From Streptomyces subrutilus (GTDB lineage Bacteria > Actinomycetota > Actinomycetes > Streptomycetales > Streptomycetaceae), in contig NZ_CP023701.1 of NCBI RefSeq assembly GCF_008704535.1, positions 186,001-250,000 on the forward strand: 64,000 nucleotides of DNA, written 5' to 3'. The notes under the pieces are model-generated. The model saw only the letters and a program-made list of their open reading frames with translations, searched no databases and was not told where the DNA came from. Both the position numbers and the translations under genes were made by a program. Positions 42,706 to 52,479 of the stretch are shown here, one piece after another (position 1 is the first letter of the stretch; the number at the start of each line of letters is the position of its first letter).

Positions 42706-43383
42706 GTACGCGATGGTCACCGTGGTGAAACCGAGGGAGCGCAACAGCCCCTCCAGCATCGAGGCGGTGTTCTTCTCGGCGCGCTCGGTGAGCCCGCTGT
42801 CGCGGGCGGCCGTGGCGATGTTGGCGACGGCGATCTTCTGCACGGCCTGCTCGCCGCCCGGATTGCCGGAGAAGAAGTCGCCGAGGCGGTCCAGCAGGCC
42901 CCGCTCCTTCGACACCGCGTAGGAGCGGTTCGGGTCGAGGGCCGGGTCCCCGAGTGCGGCGTGCGGCAGGGTGAGCCGGGCCGTGGTGCGGTCCGCGTTC
43001 ACGGTGACGCTCCGCTCGTCGAGCCGGCCGAGGTCCACGTAGGCGCTGACCGTGCCGGCGCCCACGTACAGGGTGCGGGTGCCGCGGATGGCGTCGGGCA
43101 GCAGCTTGGCGTCCTTCTCCAGGTCGACGATCACCTGGTAGTTGCCGGCCGCACCCTCGTAACGGCTCATGTCCTGGATGGACTTGAGGACGGCGGGACC
43201 GGTGCGGTCCCGGGTGGTCGAGCCGAAGACGTCGCCCAGGCCGGGGAGCAGGCCGAGGGGACCCGTGACGATGACGAGCACGGCGGCGAGGGCGAGCAGC
43301 CCCGCCGCGAACCACACCGGACGGCGGGAGCCCGAGCCTCCCGACTTCCCTGATTCCTCGGGTCTTTGCACGGAATTCTGCAT
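42700..43383 (-). CDS. membrane-anchored DUF4230 protein
   Basis: A 227-aa protein with one N-terminal membrane helix (PVWFAAGLLALAAVLVIVTG) after a short cytoplasmic basic tail, followed by an extracellular domain that matches the DUF4230 pattern: VLKSIQDMSRYEGAAGNYQV, DAIRGTRTLYVGAGTVSAYVDLGRL, and a C-terminal FTTVTIAY. Such proteins are widespread in Gram-positives and have no established function. A 14-bp tandem repeat sits at its stop. It is next to the surface-protein locus but points the other way from the small secreted gene. Confidence 0.8.
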   Translation of the reverse strand: MQNSVQRPEESGKSGGSGSRRPVWFAAGLLALAAVLVIVTGPLGLLPGLGDVFGSTTRDRTGPAVLKSIQDMSRYEGAAGNYQVIVDLEKDAKLLPDAIRGTRTLYVGAGTVSAYVDLGRLDERSVTVNADRTTARLTLPHAALGDPALDPNRSYAVSKERGLLDRLGDFFSGNPGGEQAVQKIAVANIATAARDSGLTERAEKNTASMLEGLLRSLGFTTVTIAYA

Positions 43384-43434
43384 GGCCTACGGATGCCCGG
43401 TGCGGGCCCCGTCATCCCCGGAACCGCGGAACGC

Positions 43435-44607
43435 TCACGCCCGTTCGGCCGCCGCCAGCGCCCAGAACTGCCGCATGGGTTCGGGTGAGGAGGGGCCGGC
43501 CAGTTCCCGCTGGGTCAGCAGGAGGGTGACGGTGCCGGTGGCGGGGACGATGTGCGCGGCGGTGCCGGTGCCGCCCATCCAGCCGTAGCGGCCGGACACG
43601 TTCCAGGGTTCGAGGGGCGCGATGTCGACGCTGCCGCCGAATCCCCAGCCCTGGCCCTCCAGGAAGAGGGCGCCCGCTTCGCGCTGCGGCGCGGTCAGGT
43701 GGTCGGTGGTCATCTGCCGTACGGAGTCGGCCGACAGCAGCCGGCCGCCCGGGTACGCGCCCCCGCCGAGCAGCATCCGGCCGAAGGCGTACCAGTCGTC
43801 GGCGGTGGAGACGAGCCCGCCCGTCGCCGAGGGGAACGCGGGTGGGGTGGACCACTGCCCGTCGGGCCCGTCGACGAGGTGCAGGGCCGCGCCGTCCGGT
43901 GATCCGGCGTCCGGGGCGGCCCGGTAGTACGAGGCGAACCGGTGGCGCTGCGCGGGCGGTACGGCGAACGCGGTGTCGCGCATCCCGAGGGGTTCGAAGA
44001 GCCGCTCGGCCAGGAGGTCGGTCAGCGGCTGCCCGGCGGCGCGGGCGAGCAGGACGCCGAGGATGTCGGAGCAGGTGTTGTACAGCCAGGCCCGGCCGGG
44101 CTGGTGGAGGAGCGGAATGCGGGCGAGGGCGGCCATCCACGCGTCGGGCGCGGCGATCTCCTGGGGCTCCGGCGGCCCCTGCCGGAGTTCGCTGAACAGG
44201 AGCCGCACGGCGGGCAGCGAGAAGTCCGCGGGGAAGCCGTAGCCGGCCCGGAAGGTGAGCAGGTCCTCGACGGTGATCGGGCGCTGCGCGGGGACCACGT
44301 CCTCGACGGGCGAGGCGGGCGTACGGACGACCACGGGTGCGGCGAGCTCGGGCAGCCAGCGCGCCACGGGGGCGTCGAGCGCGAGCAGCCCGTCCTCGAT
44401 CAGCATCATCGTGGCGGCCGCGGTGACCGGTTTGGTGAGGGAGGCGATGCGGAAGAGGGTGTCGCGGGCCATGGGTGCGGTGCCCTCCGTGTCGAGGGAG
44501 CCGACGGCCGCCACCTCGGCCCGGTCGCCGCGGGCGATCAGCGCGACGGCGCCGGGCAGGTATCCGCTGTCCACGTGTGCCTGGAGGAGGCCGTGCAGGT
44601 CGCTCAT
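43435..44607 (-). CDS. serine hydrolase (class C beta-lactamase/esterase fold)
   Basis: A 390-aa beta-lactamase-family hydrolase. The catalytic Ser-x-x-Lys is in FRIASLTKPVTAAATM, the Tyr-x-Asn equivalent is YNTCSDILGVLLAR, and the third motif appears near WMGGTGTAAHIVP (usually H/K-T/S-G). There is no signal peptide, so it is cytoplasmic, more like EstB-type esterases or DD-peptidase-like proteins than resistance enzymes. The ATG at 44607 is preferred to the in-frame GTG two codons earlier. Substrate unknown. Confidence 0.87.
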   Translation of the reverse strand: MSDLHGLLQAHVDSGYLPGAVALIARGDRAEVAAVGSLDTEGTAPMARDTLFRIASLTKPVTAAATMMLIEDGLLALDAPVARWLPELAAPVVVRTPASPVEDVVPAQRPITVEDLLTFRAGYGFPADFSLPAVRLLFSELRQGPPEPQEIAAPDAWMAALARIPLLHQPGRAWLYNTCSDILGVLLARAAGQPLTDLLAERLFEPLGMRDTAFAVPPAQRHRFASYYRAAPDAGSPDGAALHLVDGPDGQWSTPPAFPSATGGLVSTADDWYAFGRMLLGGGAYPGGRLLSADSVRQMTTDHLTAPQREAGALFLEGQGWGFGGSVDIAPLEPWNVSGRYGWMGGTGTAAHIVPATGTVTLLLTQRELAGPSSPEPMRQFWALAAAERA

Positions 44608-44854
44608 GGTCACCGTCTCGCTTCTCGTCCGGGTCTCGTCCGTGCGCGCACGGGCAGGCCGTGGGCTCGTAGGAGAAGACTGCTGGCGAACGGCGGATTC
44701 ATCGGTCCGACGCGGCCGGGAGCGGGACGGACGGGCGGGGGCCGGGCCGGACGGCCGGTGATGACCCGTATGAAGGCAGCCGAGAGGGCGGCGGTCCGGT
44801 GGAGGGTGTCCGGAGGGGTTCGGGGGCGCGGTCGGCGGGGGCGTGACGCGCGGG

Positions 44855-44892
44855 CGCCGCCCCTCCCGGAGGGAGGTCCGGGAGGGGCGGCG
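44855..44892. terminator. terminator after the phospholipase C gene
   Basis: A perfect 15-bp stem (CGCCGCCCCTCCCGG and complement) with an 8-nt loop, close to the stop at 44938. The rest of the 44608-44937 gap shows no gene. Confidence 0.85.
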
Positions 44893-44937
44893 TTCAGGAG
44901 GTGCCCGGCCCCGTGGGGTCGGGCACCCGGGGCGGGA

Positions 44938-47900
44938 TCAGGCGTCGATGACGGGCGTGCTGCCCAGCCTGATGTTGTCCACGGCCCAGAACCAGTTGTT
45001 GCCCGCGTGGTGGATCCGGAAGTTGACCTTCGCCGACGTCGCTCCGGACGGCACCGGGATGGAAGAGGTCACCAGGCGGTTCTGCTGGTCCCGGCCCGCA
45101 TTGGTGTTCCCCGACGTCGCGCTGGAGTAGTTCAGTACGCGCGCGGTGACGCCGTTGTCGAACACGACGGTGACCTCGGCCTCCTGCGGACTCTCCTGGC
45201 GGTAGTGGGAGTCGAAGCCCAGGTGCAGCGTCGAGGTGCCCGGCGGGATCGCGACCGCGGGTGTGGTCAGTGTCGAGTCGAACGTGCCGCGGCCGGAGGG
45301 GCTGCCCGTGTCGTCCCAGTCGTCCGGGTCGGCGACGGCGACGATGCCGAGGGAGCGGTCGAACGCGGGACGTTCCTGGCCCGCCGGGAACCAGAACTGC
45401 CGGGAGAGGAACGTCCAGCCGTTCAGCTCCTTCGTGCCCTGGGGCATGGCCGGCGCGTTGGTGACGGTCCAGCCCTGGGGGGCGGTGCGTGTCCATCCCA
45501 GCAGGCCGGGCCGGCTCAGGTCGGCGGCCGGAGCCAGTTGCCCGGCGACGGACTCGAAGTCCTCGGCGAGCAGGTAGCCGGTCATGACCGGCCCGATGCG
45601 GGTGGCGAGGGATTCGGTCCGCTCCACCCGGCCGCTGGCCGAACTCGCGCCGATGGTCGCCTTCAGCGTCGCGGAGGTCCGGGCCGCCGCGGCCGGAGCC
45701 ACGACGTCCCATACGACCTTGACCGAGGTGCGGGCCGGCACCGAGGCGGGGGTGCCGGGGGCCGGGGTCGCGCGCCAGCCGTCCGGTACGGCGAGCGAGG
45801 CCGTCAGGGCCGTGAGTGCCTTGCTCCCGGCGTTGGTCACGGTCGCGGTCACCGCGAGCGGCTTGCCGGGCGACAGGACGCAACCGTCCGTGGCGGGTGA
45901 ACTCGCCGGGGCGGTCAGGGACGTGCTCACCGCCGGGGCGACGTCGGCCCGTACCCGGGCGTCCGCGACCCGCAGCAGCCCCGAGCCCTCGGCGCGCGTG
46001 GTGACGAGCAGGGTGGCGGCCAGGGCGGTGGCGGCCGGGGTGACGGTGAAGCGGACGTCGGCGGAGCCGCCCTCGGGCAGGCTCTTCGGGACGGGTCCGG
46101 AGGGCTTCACCGTCCAGCCCGCGGGGGCGGCCAGGGCGACCTGGAGGTCGCGCAGCCGGCCCGCGCCCTGGTTGCGGATGCCGACGACGACCTCGCCCGG
46201 GCTGCCCTGCACCAGCGGCGCGGTCAGCGGGGGCAGCGGCTTCGGCAGGGCGAGGGCCGCAGTCAGTGCCGGAGCGGTCCCGATGGCGGGGTCGGTGGTT
46301 GCCTGGGCGCCGTCGGCCGCGTGACCGGTCATGCGGCGCAGGAACCGGGGGTCGTCCGTGTCGACGACGACGATGTCGTACCAGCCGTGGCGGGCGAGCG
46401 GCACGGAGACGGTGCGCTTGCGGCCGGGCGCGAGCCGCACGGTCAGGACCCTGTCCTCGCCCCGGCGCGGATGCGCCGACTCCCCCACCAGGAGCGTCCG
46501 GGTCCGGCCGGACGGATTGGCGCACACGACGTCGACGCAGCGCTCACCGGCCCGCTCCACCACGTAGGCCTCGGCGCCCGCGCGGGCGCCGCGCAGCTCC
46601 CACAGCGACCAGCCCGGGCCGTGGACCTGGATGTCGTAGCCGTCGGCGCCCTGGGGGAACGTACCGGTCGCGCCGTCACGGCCGACGACGGTCCAGGTCC
46701 GGGGCGCGGTCCCGTCCCCCGGGTAGGCGGTGACCGCTGCGGCCCGGGAGCTGTGGTTGCCGACCCGCACCACCACCTCGGTGTCGGTGACGTCGGCGCG
46801 CAGCGAGAGGCGGTAGGGCGAGGGGCGCGTGGGCCGGACGCCCGTCTCCTGCGCGGGCAGCGCCTGCCGAGCGGGCGGTACCGGGTTCCAGCGGCCGATC
46901 GGCTTCGGTACCGGTCCCGGGTGCGTGACCTCGGGCTGGCGGTGCGCCCGGTCGAAGTCGAAGACGGAGGTCAGGTCGCCGAAGACGCTGCGGCGCCACG
47001 CGCTGATGTTGGGCTCCTGGACACCCGTCCACTTTTCCAGGAAACGGATCACGGAGGTGTGGTCGAAGGCCTCGGAGCTGACGAATCCGCCGACCGTCCA
47101 GGGCGAGACGACCGTCATCGGCACCCGGGGGCCGGGGCCCACGGGGCGGCCGCCGAACCAGTCGTCGCCGTCGCCGCTGTCGGGCCGGGGCGCGGTGGGC
47201 GAGGGCACGTGGTCGAAGTAGCCGTCGTTCTCGTCGAAGTTGATGAACAGGGCCGTCTTCGACCAGGTCTTCGGGTCGCTCGCGATGGCATCCAGCAGGT
47301 CGTAGACCAGACCCGCGCTGCCGACCGGTGTGGAGGAGCTGGGGTGCTCGGACAGGGCGGCCGTCGGCACCACCCAGCTCACCTTCGGGAGTGTCCCGTT
47401 GCGGATGTCGGCCTTGATGCGGGTGAGCAGGGTGCCCGGCTCGGACCGCTGGGCTCCGCGCAGGAAGAGCCGTCGCTCGTTCTCGGGCAGGGAGTCCACG
47501 CCCGTGCGGAAGCGTGCCAGCGCGGCCTCCCGCTCGGTGGCGCTCTTGTCCCAGAGCTTGTCGTAGAACTCCTCGGTGGTGGCGTAGGGGAACCCGGCCG
47601 CGGTGAGGATCTTGCTGCCGATCCGCTTCCAGGGCTTGAAGTACTCCACCGCGTTGTCCGTGAAGTTGTCCCACTCCTGGTAGATCTGCCACGAGACCCC
47701 GGCGGCCTCCAGGCGCTCCGGGTAGGTCGTCCAGTCGTAGCCTGCGTGGGTGTAGGAGTAGGCGGCGTTGGTGACGGCCCGGCTGCCGCCGCCCGGCTCG
47801 AAGCCGGTGGTGCCGGTCCACAGGTAGTTGCGGTTGGGGTTGGTGGACCCGAAGACGGAACAGAAGTAGGCGTCGCAGATGGTGAAGCGGTCGGCCAGTT

Positions 47901-48375
47901 CGTGCTGGAGGGGTATGTCCCGCCGGTCGTAGAAGGCCATCGTGCTCTGCCCCTTGGCCGCGATCCAGTCGTTCCACCACCCGTTCGCGCGGGCCTGGAC
48001 TCCGTCGGCGAAGCCGTGGGGCAGCGATCCGAGGTACTGGATGTCGCTCTCGGATCGGCCTGCGTCGACCGCGGCCTTCCGGGCGGAGAAGGGCAGCACG
48101 GCGGGCCCGCCCGAGCGGGGCTGCTCGAAGACGCTGGCGCCGCCGGGCAGCCGCAGCGCCGTTCGGTCGCCGAAGCCGCGCACCCCCTTGAGCGTGCCGA
48201 AGTAGTTGTCGAAGGAACGATTCTCCTGCATCAGCACGATCACGTGCTCGATGCCGCGCAGACCACCGCGCGGCATCGGCGCGGCCATGGCCTGCAGGAG
48301 GGAGGGGGGCAGAACGGAGAGCGCGGAGCCACCGGCGAGGGTACCGAGGATCCTGCGACGGGAAATGTCGGGCAT
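44938..48375 (-). CDS. Tat-exported phospholipase C with enlarged C-terminus
   Basis: An 1145-aa phosphocholine-specific (non-haemolytic type) phospholipase C. The Tat signal is SRRRILGTLAGG. The catalytic domain starts GIEHVIVLMQENRSFDNYFG (metal and nucleophile region) and continues through HDRRDIPLQHELADRFTICD-like text, NPNRNYLWTG and NFDENDGYFDHV to about residue 470. The DUF756 repeats typical of this family follow (two copies, about 520-720). Beyond the usual end at ~700 come two NEW3/CARDB-like beta domains and a C-terminal jelly-roll (WTFLSRQFWFPAG, NFRIHHAGNNWFWAVDN). The extra ~400 residues are uncommon and suggest substrate or surface binding. It is phosphate-scavenging by family, but no PHO box was looked for by computation. 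Confidence 0.9.
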   Translation of the reverse strand: MPDISRRRILGTLAGGSALSVLPPSLLQAMAAPMPRGGLRGIEHVIVLMQENRSFDNYFGTLKGVRGFGDRTALRLPGGASVFEQPRSGGPAVLPFSARKAAVDAGRSESDIQYLGSLPHGFADGVQARANGWWNDWIAAKGQSTMAFYDRRDIPLQHELADRFTICDAYFCSVFGSTNPNRNYLWTGTTGFEPGGGSRAVTNAAYSYTHAGYDWTTYPERLEAAGVSWQIYQEWDNFTDNAVEYFKPWKRIGSKILTAAGFPYATTEEFYDKLWDKSATEREAALARFRTGVDSLPENERRLFLRGAQRSEPGTLLTRIKADIRNGTLPKVSWVVPTAALSEHPSSSTPVGSAGLVYDLLDAIASDPKTWSKTALFINFDENDGYFDHVPSPTAPRPDSGDGDDWFGGRPVGPGPRVPMTVVSPWTVGGFVSSEAFDHTSVIRFLEKWTGVQEPNISAWRRSVFGDLTSVFDFDRAHRQPEVTHPGPVPKPIGRWNPVPPARQALPAQETGVRPTRPSPYRLSLRADVTDTEVVVRVGNHSSRAAAVTAYPGDGTAPRTWTVVGRDGATGTFPQGADGYDIQVHGPGWSLWELRGARAGAEAYVVERAGERCVDVVCANPSGRTRTLLVGESAHPRRGEDRVLTVRLAPGRKRTVSVPLARHGWYDIVVVDTDDPRFLRRMTGHAADGAQATTDPAIGTAPALTAALALPKPLPPLTAPLVQGSPGEVVVGIRNQGAGRLRDLQVALAAPAGWTVKPSGPVPKSLPEGGSADVRFTVTPAATALAATLLVTTRAEGSGLLRVADARVRADVAPAVSTSLTAPASSPATDGCVLSPGKPLAVTATVTNAGSKALTALTASLAVPDGWRATPAPGTPASVPARTSVKVVWDVVAPAAAARTSATLKATIGASSASGRVERTESLATRIGPVMTGYLLAEDFESVAGQLAPAADLSRPGLLGWTRTAPQGWTVTNAPAMPQGTKELNGWTFLSRQFWFPAGQERPAFDRSLGIVAVADPDDWDDTGSPSGRGTFDSTLTTPAVAIPPGTSTLHLGFDSHYRQESPQEAEVTVVFDNGVTARVLNYSSATSGNTNAGRDQQNRLVTSSIPVPSGATSAKVNFRIHHAGNNWFWAVDNIRLGSTPVIDA

Positions 48376-48800
48376 GCCCGGAGGCTATGGCGTCGCCTAG
48401 CGCACTCGAAACCCCATGCGCCCGGGATTCGCCCAGAGTTCACGCACCCGACGCGAGCGATTTCCGCAGGTCAACCCACTGATCGTCGACATCACGGCAC
48501 AGAGCGGTCGGCCGGCCCCGGGAGGGCCCAGGGGGCCGGGCCGGGGAGACCGGCCCAGGGGTCCGGGCGACCACGCGCTGTCGTACGGCGGCGCCGGCGG
48601 CAGCGGGTCGATGCGCTCCCCGCCCAGCGTGACGACGCCCCTCGCCGAGACACCCATGCCGGGTCCGCCACCACTCCTGGCAGGCGAACCTCCAGGTCAC
48701 GGAGTTCGCGACGCACGCACAACACAGCACGACCCTGCCCGCTGCGGAAGCGTCGGACCATGCGGGTGACGGCCATTGCGATGCGACACGTACACGAGCC
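48376..48800. other. gene-free stretch upstream of phospholipase C
   Basis: About 425 bases between the phospholipase start and the GT87 stop. No frame looks protein-coding. It holds the phospholipase promoter region and little else that I can identify. Confidence 0.5.
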
Positions 48801-48830
48801 TATTCACAGCTATTCACGCCTGTTCACGGC
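48801..48830. repeat. three 10-bp tandem repeats at the GT87 stop codon
   Basis: TATTCACAGC, TATTCACGCC and TGTTCACGGC lie head to tail. On the minus strand they encode the last codons and stop of the GT87 gene. Confidence 0.7.
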
Positions 48831-50078
48831 GCTTCTGAAGCGCACCGGCTTGCCCGTCTCACGCGGTCGCTCGGCCCCGCGGACCGATCGCACGCGTGAG
48901 CCGCGAAGGTCCACGGCGGTGGTGACCAGAATGGTGAGGAAGGTGAGCACGTAGAGATTGGCCAGTACGAATGCGAGCGGTCCGTCGGTCAGGACGGGTA
49001 CCGCACCGTCCTCCATCGGATCGGCCAGGGCCAGCAGCACCGGGAGGGTGCTCGCGAGGAGTACGGCGGCCGGAAGCCACAGCGTGCGACGGCGCGGCTG
49101 GGCCGCCACCCACGTCAGGAACACTCCGAACGGCACGAGCCAGACCCAGTGGTGCCCCCACGACCAGGGCGAGACCGCGGCCGCGCAGAGTCCGCACAGC
49201 GAGATGGCCAGCACGTGCTCGCCGCGCCGCGCCGTATGCGCGGCAAGCGTCAGCGCCGCAACGCCGACAGCGGCGGCGATCACCAGCCACAGCCACAGAG
49301 CGGTGTCCTCGGGTACGCCGTTCTTGAGCAGAAGCCCCCGCAGCGACTGGTTGTGCCGGGACGCCGGATCGACGAAGATCCGGCCGAGGTCGGCGAACAT
49401 CCCCCGTATCCAGTAGTCGGCCGCAGCGGTGGGGGTGAGGAGGAAACTGACGATCACGGTCCCTCCTGCGCACGCCGACGCCACTGCGGCCTGCCGGTAT
49501 TTCCGGGTCACGATCAGATAGGCCACGAAGATGAGAGGGGTGAGCTTCAAGGCCACCGCGAGCCCGACTCCGAAGCCTCGGGCGGGGTGGTCCGTGCGTC
49601 CGGTCAGATCGGCCAGCACCAAGGCGACCAGCAGCAGGTTGATCTGGCCGTCGATGAAGGTGCTGTGCACCGATTCGAGTGCGAAGGACGCACCAGTGAC
49701 CGCGATCACCACGGAGATGAAGAGGCGGGTTTCCATCGTGCCGAGCGACCGGCACGACTGCGCCACGATGAACACCATCAACGCGGTGTTCGCCAGCACC
49801 ACCAAGACTGTGGCGGTTCCCGCGCTCACCAGGGTGAGCGGGGCGAAGAACAGGGCCGCGAAGGGCGGATAGGTGAAGGCGAAGTCCTCCCAGACAGGCA
49901 CGTCGTAGAGCTCCCGACCGTCCAGCAGCGCCTCGCTGCCCGCTCGGTAGACCTGGAGGTCGACCGCCTCGGCGCCCATCGCGAACACCAGGCTCACCAG
50001 CCCGAACATGCCGAATCCACCGACGAGGAACGCGTAGCCGACGGCCCGAGCGCTCGGCCGGTTGCGTTGCGGCTTCAC
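48810..50078 (-). CDS. GT87-family membrane mannosyltransferase
   Basis: A 422-aa integral membrane protein of the DUF2029/GT87 family, polyprenyl-phosphomannose-dependent glycosyltransferases. The start is GTG at 50078. It has about ten hydrophobic helices. The conserved first-loop Asp region is AEAVDLQVYRAGSEALLDG (D-x-x-x-Y/F), followed by YPPFAALFFAPL, and the GQINLLLVALVLADL helix typical of GT87. It could act in cell-wall or glycolipid mannosylation. It ends in the TTCAC repeat. Confidence 0.85.
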   Translation of the reverse strand: MKPQRNRPSARAVGYAFLVGGFGMFGLVSLVFAMGAEAVDLQVYRAGSEALLDGRELYDVPVWEDFAFTYPPFAALFFAPLTLVSAGTATVLVVLANTALMVFIVAQSCRSLGTMETRLFISVVIAVTGASFALESVHSTFIDGQINLLLVALVLADLTGRTDHPARGFGVGLAVALKLTPLIFVAYLIVTRKYRQAAVASACAGGTVIVSFLLTPTAAADYWIRGMFADLGRIFVDPASRHNQSLRGLLLKNGVPEDTALWLWLVIAAAVGVAALTLAAHTARRGEHVLAISLCGLCAAAVSPWSWGHHWVWLVPFGVFLTWVAAQPRRRTLWLPAAVLLASTLPVLLALADPMEDGAVPVLTDGPLAFVLANLYVLTFLTILVTTAVDLRGSRVRSVRGAERPRETGKPVRFRSAVNRRE

Positions 50079-50368
50079 AGGCACCCCTTGGCGTGGTGGT
50101 CGGAACAGAAAGCGGCAGCGAGAAGGAGCGACTTGTCCGTCGGCCAGCAGGTCGGTCACGGGGACGGGTTCAATCCCTGAACCGCCGGCCGTATCCCGTA
50201 CGCAGAGATTTCCGCGGCCTCCCGTGGCCCTCCCGCAGCGAGCAGCAACGGGCGCGGTCGCGCTGGTGCCGGCGTCCCGTCGAGTCGACGCGGCGCACGC
50301 AAGGCGTGCCGGGCGCCGTGCAGCGAACCGTCGTGACGGCCTTCCCGGAACGACCGGACCTTGGCACC

Positions 50369-50660
50369 TCAGCGAGGTGGAAGGACCTCCTCTTCGGCCT
50401 CCGGCCAGTCGCGATCGGCGGCAGTGAGCCGGTGCGCTGCGACGGCCAGCGGGTCGCGGACTTCCTCGGGCTGCCGGGAGCCGATGAGCGCGACGACCGG
50501 GACGGGCTGGGAGCTGGTCCAGTCGAGGGCGATGCCGGTTGCGGAGGTACCGGTCCGCTCTACCGGCTGACGGGTGCGCCGGACCCGGGCGGCGTTGGCC
50601 TGGCTGTACCAGCTCTCCGCGAGGGGACCGGTGCGCGGCTCGTAGAAGTGGGCCGGGGGC
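50369..50660 (-). pseudogene. C-terminal fragment of an aldo/keto reductase
   Basis: Only the last ~95 residues of an AKR remain: PLAESWYSQANAARVRRTRQ, RTGTSATGIALDWTSSQP and VPVVALIGSRQPEEVRDPLA, ending LTAADRDWPEAEEE. These match the end of AKRs, including the cofactor-binding IGSRQPEEV loop. The catalytic Tyr/Lys part is absent. It follows the GMC fragment directly. Confidence 0.8.
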
Positions 50661-50699
50661 TGCGCGCCGCGGCCCCGGCACGCCCAGGAGTACGGCCGA

Positions 50700-52222
50700 G
50701 TGCCGCTCCCGACCGCACAGGCGCACCAAGCACGCGAGTGGGAAGTCTCGGTGCCCGCGCCGACGGGGTGGACCATGTCGATGAGGCTGTACTGTCCGGG
50801 CCGTGCGGTGAAGGCGTACCGGGTGTCGAGCAGCCGCCCGAGCGGCAGGCTGCCGCCCTCGTGGCCCTCAGCGCCCAGGAGGCTCGACCAGGTCGCGAGC
50901 CGCTCGGCGCACTGGCGCCGGGTGCGGTCGGGCAGCACCCGACTGTTGTCGCGGCTGGTGTCCCCGCACACGGTGAACTCCAGCGGGGTGGCGGGCACGT
51001 CCAGTCCACGGACGGCCGCCGCCCGGAAGGCGCGCAGCGGGTCACGCTGTGCGCCGACCATCTCGTGCCCGTGGGGCATCAGTGCGGTGCGGACGTGCGC
51101 CCGGCGGGGCAGCCCGGTGGAAGGTCGGCACTCCATCACGGTCGCTTCGTTGGGGAGCTGCTCGCCGTTGACCCGTACGTCGAGCAGGGCTCGACCCGGT
51201 CTGTCGTCGTGCACGTCCATCCGCAGGTGGGAGCGGAGTTCCGGGTCGGCCGGCAGGTCGTGCGAGCCGGGTGGGGGAAGTTGGTCGGCGGGGCAGCCGG
51301 ACGATGAAGCCGTGCACGCCGTGGTCGGCGAGGCCTCCGAGCCGGGCGTTTGCCATGACACCCACGTCGGTGAGGGCGATCGCGGCCGACCGGGTGCTCT
51401 CCACGATGCCCGCGCGCAGCACGACCGTGCCGGCCGCGACCGTCGCCACGGTGCCGTCGGGGGCGCACACCAGGACTCCGCGGGCCCGTCCGTTCCGTAC
51501 GTCCACGGCGAGCACCCCCATGCCGCTGCGAACCCGGACTCCGGGCGGCAGCGCGGGACGGTCGTCGGGTCCGCGCCAGGTGTAGAGCCTCGTGCACGCC
51601 TCCCAACGGTCGGCGCCCGGCAGGCGTCGGCGAACACGGGGCGGCGGGCGGAACGTCCGGCCGCCAAGGATGGTCCTGGCGGGTCGGGCGAGGTTCCGAG
51701 GCTGCCGCCGTTCCAGGCGGTGAGGTCGTCGGTGACCCGGCCGTGCCAGGAGGGCCCGCCGTCGGCGCCGGTGGTGAGCTCCGCGGCGACGTCGGCGGGC
51801 CGGCCGGGCGGTTGCAACGCCCAGTCCTCCCACGGCACCACCACCCCGTGCCGGTGCAGGGACCGGCCGCCCAGTCTGCGGCGCAGCCCGAAGGCTCCGG
51901 TGTGGTGCGGGCGCGCCCCCGACTGCCAGGGCCGGTGGAAGTGCGGGGCACGCTCCGATGCGAAGACCATCCCGGTCGCGGTCACAGTCGCGGTCGCCCG
52001 GGGGCGTGGCAGGTGCATGTGGGCGAGGCCGTCGGCAGGTCCCGCTTCCAGCAGCAGCACGTCATCGCCGCCGTGATCCGCGAGCGCGGCGGGGAGTTCG
52101 ACGCCCGCGAGCCCACCGCCGACGATCACGGTCCCGCCGTGCCGCGGCACGGCTCCGGCACGGCCTGGGCTGCCCACCCTGGACCGGGCGGTGCCGTGCT
52201 GCGCTTGAGGACTGCCGGACAT
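50700..52222 (-). pseudogene. frameshifted GMC-type oxidoreductase
   Basis: A decayed FAD-dependent oxidoreductase (glucose-methanol-choline family). It starts ATG at 52222. The FAD fold VIVGGGLAGVELPAALADHG and LLEAGPADGLAHMHLP and the LRRRLGGRSLHRHG segment are in one frame. The frame shifts near 51600 to TRLYTWRGPDDRPALPPGV and ARGVLVCAPDGTVATVAAG, then back near 51300 to PELRSHLRMDVHDD and beyond. The C-terminal part stops at DMVHPVGAGTETSHS, missing the last catalytic region. Two frameshifts plus truncation mean it is inactive. Confidence 0.82.
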
Positions 52223-52479
52223 CGATGACCCCTTCCCCTGATGCTGTCCCGCGCCACCGGCCACCGGCCACGAAGAGACGACCGGCGACACCCGGCTGGC
52301 CTGTTGCCGCAGCGTACCCATCCGTTCGAATCCATGTGTTCCTCGGTCGAACACCGAGAGGACGTCCGTGGTGCCGCCGGCGAGCGGCGGGTCGGGCAGG
52401 CTGCGCGCAACCTGTTCGACCTTCTCCCCCATCCCCTTGAGCAGTTGCGGGCGGGAAAGAAGGTGCGGTTCTCCTCGTC

